This document shows positions 34,518-38,511 of a stretch of DNA of 38,511 nt, in pieces. Where the stretch lies: NCBI GenBank assembly GCA_964524185.1, contig CAZGCI010000036.1, positions 1-38,511 of the forward strand. Direction: 5' to 3'. The notes beneath the pieces were generated by a model. The model was not told where the DNA came from, searched no databases, and worked only from the letters and a program-made list of their open reading frames with translations. The position numbers and the translations under genes were made by a program. Every line of letters starts with the position of its first letter. Position 1 is the stretch's first letter. The DNA comes from Thiohalocapsa sp964524185 (GTDB taxonomy: Bacteria > Pseudomonadota > Gammaproteobacteria > Chromatiales > Chromatiaceae).

Positions 34518-36151
34518 GCGGCATGGTGCGGTGCGAGGTTGCGCCCGCGGTGCTCGCGGGCTTTGCTGACGATGCCGGTCGTCACATCCTCGGTGGCGGT
34601 CGTGTGGGGCTCGAGAAGGAGGCCCTGCGCGTCGCCGCCGCGGGCTCCGTGGCGACGACACCGCATCCGCCGGCATTGGGGTCGGCCCTGACGCACCCAT
34701 GCATCACCACCGACTTTTCCGAGGCGCTGCTCGAACTGGTGACCCCAGCCGTCACCAACAGCACCGAGGCGCTCGCCACGCTGGACGACCTCCACCGCTT
34801 CGTCTACCGCCACATCGGCGATGAACGCCTTTGGGCCACGAGCATGCCCTGTGTGCTCCACGGCGGGGCCGAGATCCCTCTCGCACAGTACGGCAGTTCC
34901 AATGCCGCACGCATGAAGACTATCTATCGGCGCGGGCTGGGCAACCGCTATGGGCGGATCATGCAGATCATCGCCGGCGTGCACTTCAATTACTCGGTGG
35001 ACGACGCGATCTGGCCGCGGCTCGCCGAGCTGCCGCCGGTGGCAGGCGTCAGCCCCAGCGGGGGTGAGCAGGCGCTGCGCTCAGAGCGCTATATGGGCAT
35101 GGTGCGCAACCTGCAGCGGCTGGGTTGGCTGGTGCCGTACCTATTTGGCGCCTCACCGGCGGTGTGTAAGAGCTTCGTGCAGGATGCGGTCGCAGACTTA
35201 GAATCCTTTGACGTCAGGACCTTTTACTACCCCTACGCCACGTCGCTGCGCATGGGCGATATCGGTTACCAGAACCGCCAGGAAGAAGGCACGGGCATGA
35301 AGGCGTGCTACGACAGCCTCGACGCCTACATCAAGAGCCTCACCTGGGCCATCGAAACCCCCTGTCCGCAGTACGAGTCCATCGGCATCCATGTCAATGG
35401 CCGCTACGAGCAGCTGAACGACCATGTGCTGCAGATCGAGAACGAGTACTACAGCACCGTCCGGCCAAAGCAGCTGACGGACTGGATGGAGCGTCCCACC
35501 TTGGCGCTGCGCCGGCGCGGGGTGCGCTATGTGGAGCTGCGCTCGCTCGATGTGAACGCCTACCACCCGCTTGGCATCGACGCGGAGCAGATGGCCTTCC
35601 TGCGCCTGTTCATGCTCTACAACCTGCTCACCGACAGCCCGCGCATCGACGCCCGCGAACGGCAGGCCATCGATAGCAACCAAGTACTGGCGGCGCACCG
35701 CGGCCGGGAGCCGGGGCTCGAGCTGCAGGCACAGGGCGGTGCTCGCGTGACACTGCGCGATTGGGGCCTTTGGGCACTGGACGCGATGCAGCCCTTGGCG
35801 GAGCGCCTGGATGGCGGCACCGACGGCGACTATGCGCGCAGCCTGGCGGCGCAGCGTGCGAAGGTGCAGGAGCCGGACCTGACGCCTTCGGCACGCATGC
35901 TCGCCGAGATGCGCGAGCGCGGTGAGGGCTTTGCGGAGTTCGCGCGGCGCCTCACCGAGGAGCATCGGGCGACGTTTCTGGCCGAACCGCCGTCGCCGGA
36001 ACGTACGGCTTGGCTCGGCGACCTCACGGCTAGCTCGCTCGATCGTCAACGTGCCATCGAGGCGGCGGAAACGCTGGAATTCGATGAGTTTCTGCGACGC
36101 TACTTTGCGCAGAGCGAACAACATCCGGTGGCGCTGGCGGCGCCGATTTGA
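34514..36151 (+). CDS. gshA: Glutamate-cysteine ligase (type I)
   Basis: This 545-residue enzyme makes gamma-glutamylcysteine, the first and limiting step of glutathione synthesis. Characteristic type I segments are GRVGLEKEALRV, ITTDFSEALLELVTPAV, GSSNAARMKTIYRRGLGNRYG, MQIIAGVHFNYSVDD, LFGASPAVCKSF, SLRMGDIGYQNRQE and RYVELRSLDVNAYHPLGID. The start is a choice between ATG 34514, which lies in the ATGA overlap with the short ORF, ATG 34472 (14 residues longer) and ATG 34523. I favour 34514. A GGGGCTAG-rich stretch follows the stop. gshB is not in the window. Confidence 0.94.
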   Translation: MSGMVRCEVAPAVLAGFADDAGRHILGGGRVGLEKEALRVAAAGSVATTPHPPALGSALTHPCITTDFSEALLELVTPAVTNSTEALATLDDLHRFVYRHIGDERLWATSMPCVLHGGAEIPLAQYGSSNAARMKTIYRRGLGNRYGRIMQIIAGVHFNYSVDDAIWPRLAELPPVAGVSPSGGEQALRSERYMGMVRNLQRLGWLVPYLFGASPAVCKSFVQDAVADLESFDVRTFYYPYATSLRMGDIGYQNRQEEGTGMKACYDSLDAYIKSLTWAIETPCPQYESIGIHVNGRYEQLNDHVLQIENEYYSTVRPKQLTDWMERPTLALRRRGVRYVELRSLDVNAYHPLGIDAEQMAFLRLFMLYNLLTDSPRIDARERQAIDSNQVLAAHRGREPGLELQAQGGARVTLRDWGLWALDAMQPLAERLDGGTDGDYARSLAAQRAKVQEPDLTPSARMLAEMRERGEGFAEFARRLTEEHRATFLAEPPSPERTAWLGDLTASSLDRQRAIEAAETLEFDEFLRRYFAQSEQHPVALAAPI

Positions 36152-36155
36152 TGGT

Positions 36156-36180
36156 GGCTAGAGGGGCTAGGGGCTAGGGG
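36156..36180. repeat. GGGGCTAG-type short repeat after gshA
   Basis: Three GGCTAG units (36156-36161, near 36165 and near 36172) are joined by G-runs, directly after the gshA stop and between converging genes. A related pair, CCTAGGCCCTAGG, stands at 16801-16813, also between converging genes. Confidence 0.5.
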
Positions 36181-36223
36181 GATCGCGTCGCAGACGAACC
36201 CGGCCACTGCGCACTCCGCCCAT

Positions 36224-37096
36224 TCAACCACGCCCGCCCCGGGCGATCCGGCTCAGCACCCGGTCGAGGGCGCGCGTGCCCAGCAGCCGCTTGAGGGTGC
36301 CCATCAGGTAGGTGGGAAAGGTCACGTAGTAGCGTGCTCGCGGGCGGGGGCTCTCCAGGGCGTGGATGAGCTTGTTCAGCACTGCTTCCGGCGGCAGCGT
36401 GAAGGGCTGCACCGGCCCGTCGGCCCTGAGCCGCTCTTCCATGCGCCGGTAGGTGCGGCGGTGGACGCTCGCGTCGGCGTCGATGGTGCGCTGGTAGACG
36501 GCATAGCCGTTCTCACGGAACCGGCTGAGGATGGGGCCGGGCTCGATGAGGCTGACGTGGATACCGCTGCCGCTGAGCTCCAGGCGCAGCGTGTCTGTCA
36601 GCCCCTCCAGGGCGAACTTGCTCGCCACATAGGCGCCGCGGTAGGGCAGCGCAATGAGCCCCAGCACGGAGCTGTTCTGCACAATGCGCCCGCTCCCCTG
36701 GGCGCGCATGAGCCCGATCACGCGCCGAGTGAGGTCGTGCCAGCCGAACAGGTTGGTCTCGAACTGGTCGCGCAGCACGTCGCGGGTCAGGTCTTCCACC
36801 GCGCCGGGCTGGCCGTAGGCGCCGTTGTTGAACAGCGCATCCAGCCGCCCGTCGGTTTTCGCCAGCGCGGCGTTGAGCCCCGCGCGGATGCTGTCGGGCG
36901 CAGCCAAGTCCAACTGCACCGCGGTGAGGCCCTCCGCCGCGAGCCGCTGCACATCCGCTGGGTTGCGTGCCGATGCAATCACCTGCCAGCTGCGGGCGGC
37001 TAGGCCATGCGCGCAGGTGTGGCCGATGCCGCTGGAGCAGCCCGTGATGAGGATGCTGCGGGTCCCAGCGGCGGCAGCTCCGCCGTGGGCGCGCAC
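36224..37096 (-). CDS. SDR-family oxidoreductase
   Basis: This 290-residue short-chain dehydrogenase/reductase binds NAD(P) at TGCSSGIG (18-25) and shows LDALFNNGAYGQPGAVEDL (NNG motif), the catalytic Ser in QNSSVLGLIALP, and YVASK (Tyr-x3-Lys), followed by IEPGPILSRF. It resembles YbbO-type proteins of unknown substrate, with a C-terminal extension rich in Arg. The GTG start directly follows the stop of the upstream gene (TGAGTG), so translation is probably coupled to the PEBP-family gene. No other domain is present. Confidence 0.9.
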   Translation of the reverse strand: MRAHGGAAAAGTRSILITGCSSGIGHTCAHGLAARSWQVIASARNPADVQRLAAEGLTAVQLDLAAPDSIRAGLNAALAKTDGRLDALFNNGAYGQPGAVEDLTRDVLRDQFETNLFGWHDLTRRVIGLMRAQGSGRIVQNSSVLGLIALPYRGAYVASKFALEGLTDTLRLELSGSGIHVSLIEPGPILSRFRENGYAVYQRTIDADASVHRRTYRRMEERLRADGPVQPFTLPPEAVLNKLIHALESPRPRARYYVTFPTYLMGTLKRLLGTRALDRVLSRIARGGRG

Positions 37097-37573
37097 TCAA
37101 TCGCCCTTCTGGTAGGTGCCCACGAGCTGCGCCTCGGCCAACACATGGTCCGCCATGGCGGCCTCCAGCTGTGCCTTGGTGGGACGGTCCAGCCCAGTGA
37201 GCCGGGTATCTAGGGCGTATAGCTTGTGGAAGTAGCGGTGGCGGCCGATGGGCGGGCAGGGGCCGCCGTAGCCGGGCTGGCCCCAATCGTTGAGCCCGGA
37301 CCCGGTGCCGGGCGGCAGTTGATCACCCCGCACGTCCGCCGGCAGGCCGGTGCTCTCCGCCGGTAGGTTATAAAGCACCCAGTGCACATAGGTCATCCGC
37401 GGCGCCGCCGGGTCCGGCGCGTCTGGGTCGTCGACGATGAGCGCCAAGCTCTGCGTGCCCGGGGGCATGCCCTGCCAGTCGAGCTGGGGTGAGGTGTCGG
37501 CGCCCTCGCAGGTGTGCTCGCGGGGGATGCGGCCACCGTTGCTGAAGGCCGGTGAGCTCAATTGGAACGACAT
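37097..37573 (-). CDS. YbhB/YbcL-type PEBP family protein
   Basis: This 158-residue cytoplasmic protein has the phosphatidylethanolamine-binding fold. Conserved parts are LSSPAFSNGGRIPREHTCEG, SLALIVDDPDAPDP, YVHWVLYNLP, GYGGPCPPIGRHRYFHKLYALD and the C-terminal helix. The DPDAP, GPCPP and HRY residues shape the anion-binding pocket. The exact function of bacterial members is unsettled. The ATG at 37573 has GGAGG 5 nt upstream, which decides the start against the longer frame. It is coupled to the SDR gene and divergent from fmdB. Confidence 0.93.
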   Translation of the reverse strand: MSFQLSSPAFSNGGRIPREHTCEGADTSPQLDWQGMPPGTQSLALIVDDPDAPDPAAPRMTYVHWVLYNLPAESTGLPADVRGDQLPPGTGSGLNDWGQPGYGGPCPPIGRHRYFHKLYALDTRLTGLDRPTKAQLEAAMADHVLAEAQLVGTYQKGD

Positions 37574-37672
37574 CGTTACCTCCGAGATGAATCGGTGTTG
37601 TGAGCGTTGAATCGGCCACCGCAAACCCTACCATGAGTAGGTTGTGCGTTTTCCCTCTCCGAGGATCCATCC

Positions 37673-38026
37673 ATGCCCATTTATGCCTATCGCTGCGAGG
37701 CCTGCGGCCACGAGCTGGACGCGCTGCAGAAGATCAGCGATGCCCCCCTGACGGATTGCCCGGCATGCGGTGCCGCGGCACTCAAAAAACAGCTCACCGC
37801 GGCCGCGTTCCGGCTCAAGGGCGCCGGCTGGTATGAGACGGACTTCAAAAAGGACGGCAAGAAGAACCTGCACGACACTGGCGACAAGGACAAGCCCAAA
37901 GAGAGCAAGGACGCCGGGACCGCCGACAAGAAAAGCGGCGCAGAAACCGCCAAGCCCAAGGCCGACAAGCCAGCCGCAAAACCGGCCAGCGACGGGAAGG
38001 CCAAACCTGCGGCAACCAGCGGCTGA
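37673..38026 (+). CDS. FmdB-type zinc-ribbon protein with Lys/Ala/Pro tail
   Basis: The first 60 of 117 residues form the FmdB regulatory-type zinc ribbon: MPIYAYRCEACGHELDALQK with Cys8/Cys11, Cys29/Cys32 in DCPACG, then AAFRLKGAGWYETDFK. The rest is a low-complexity Lys/Asp/Ala/Pro tail, as in many proteobacterial members found upstream of aspS. Function is unproven for the family. The start is the family standard. The 99-bp gap to the divergent PEBP gene holds no clear promoter. The second intergenic repeat copy begins 58 bp after the stop. Confidence 0.88.
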   Translation: MPIYAYRCEACGHELDALQKISDAPLTDCPACGAAALKKQLTAAAFRLKGAGWYETDFKKDGKKNLHDTGDKDKPKESKDAGTADKKSGAETAKPKADKPAAKPASDGKAKPAATSG

Positions 38027-38083
38027 CCTTTGTCTCCCACCTAGCGAGCAAGGGGGGCTAGCACTCAAAGCGAGCGAGGCTTC

Positions 38084-38296
38084 GCCTCAGACCGACGAGG
38101 GATTAGGGCGCCGGCACGCCAGCGGTTCGTTCACTGGTCAGGGCCAAGGGCCGAGGGCCAAGGCGCGGACGCACAGTCCTGGCATCGGCCGTTGCGCCTC
38201 GGCCCTCGGCCCTTTTCCCCTTACCGGCGCCTGGCGCGCGACGCCGCGTGGGAAATTTGATGCCTCTGCAAACATCTGGTCGGTCAAGCAATCTAG
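38084..38296. repeat. Intergenic repeat, copy B (213 bp, long hairpin)
   Basis: This is the second copy of the sequence at 3253-3444. Here a long hairpin is visible: 38146-38166 pairs with 38194-38214 at 20 of 21 positions, with a 27-nt loop, followed by TTCCCC. Compared with copy A it has an extra GGGCCG unit in the 5' arm and an extra GCGCCTCGG-like unit in the 3' arm. The additions compensate, so the pairing is kept. The remaining bases to the window end (38297-38511) hold only a short open frame on the minus strand and a small inverted repeat (CCGGCC at 38462, GGCCGG at 38485). Confidence 0.85.
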
Positions 38297-38405
38297 TGGC
38301 CTTAACAGTGTTTCAGGACCGCATCCCGCTGGTCTCTGTTGCAAGGGGGCGGGCCCACGAAGCTCCATGATCATGCGGTCGACGTGGCGCGCGCCGGGCG
38401 CGTCC

Positions 38406-38511
38406 TCAACGAACCGTGAGCTGATGCAGGTCGTCCTCCTTTGGCAATCCTTCCTCCGCTGCCGGCCATGGAGAGCGAAGCGAAGGCCGGTAGTCCCCGG
38501 TAGGCGTAGGC
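38406..38511 (-). CDS. Possible C-terminal end of a gene entering from the right
   Basis: On the minus strand a frame is open from the right edge to a TGA at 38406-38408. The last residues read PAAEEGLPKEDDLHQLTVR, which looks like a plausible soluble C-terminus. There are only 34 sense codons and no recognised family, so it may be chance. Confidence 0.2.
   Translation of the reverse strand, partial: PTPTGDYRPSLRSPWPAAEEGLPKEDDLHQLTVR

Overview
The window comes from the chromosome of a high-GC gammaproteobacterium. Evidence for this is a fused kinase-like/GNAT argA, a type I gshA, rluD/pgeF, bamD, glnB, and an hrcA-grpE-dnaK-dnaJ cluster under a perfect CIRCE operator. That mix would fit a Chromatiales-type (purple sulfur bacteria and relatives) genome, but the exact lineage is an inference. 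Most of the window is ordinary housekeeping sequence, tightly packed on both strands. No tRNA, rRNA or CRISPR array was seen.

Left part (1-16.7 kb): an SCP2-domain protein cut by the left edge; exopolyphosphatase (minus strand); a 35-residue membrane peptide; a small heat-shock protein; a secreted tri-haem cytochrome c with no dehydrogenase beside it; nadK-recN (minus strand). Divergent from nadK is the heat-shock cluster hrcA, grpE, dnaK, dnaJ. It has a strong sigma70-type promoter overlapped downstream by CIRCE, and a sigma32-like promoter in front of dnaK. mgtE and glpK follow as a tight pair.

Middle part (16.8-24.9 kb): the accessory region. After a convergent SAM methyltransferase comes a complete 1600-bp insertion sequence with matching ends and an 11-bp target duplication. 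It is followed by the remains of an anti-phage-type cassette. The parts are a DUF499 AAA+ ATPase broken by a one-base frameshift, a DUF3780 protein without a normal start or stop, and a scrap of a phospholipase-D/helicase protein with its own frameshift. The DUF1156 methyltransferase that I recall as the usual partner is absent. An intact Phd/VapC-type toxin-antitoxin pair sits between DUF499 and DUF3780. A second pair with a truncated PIN toxin sits between DUF3780 and the helicase scrap. I read this as a decaying defence island with addiction modules in it.

Right part (24.9-38.5 kb): argA (minus strand) divergent from sucCD; glnB; bamD (minus strand) divergent from rluD-pgeF; the tail-specific protease prc; a 35-codon ORF overlapping gshA; an SDR oxidoreductase coupled to a PEBP-family protein (minus strand); and an FmdB-type zinc-ribbon protein. 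A hairpin-forming intergenic repeat of about 200 bp occurs twice, about 35 kb apart (3253-3444 and 38084-38296).
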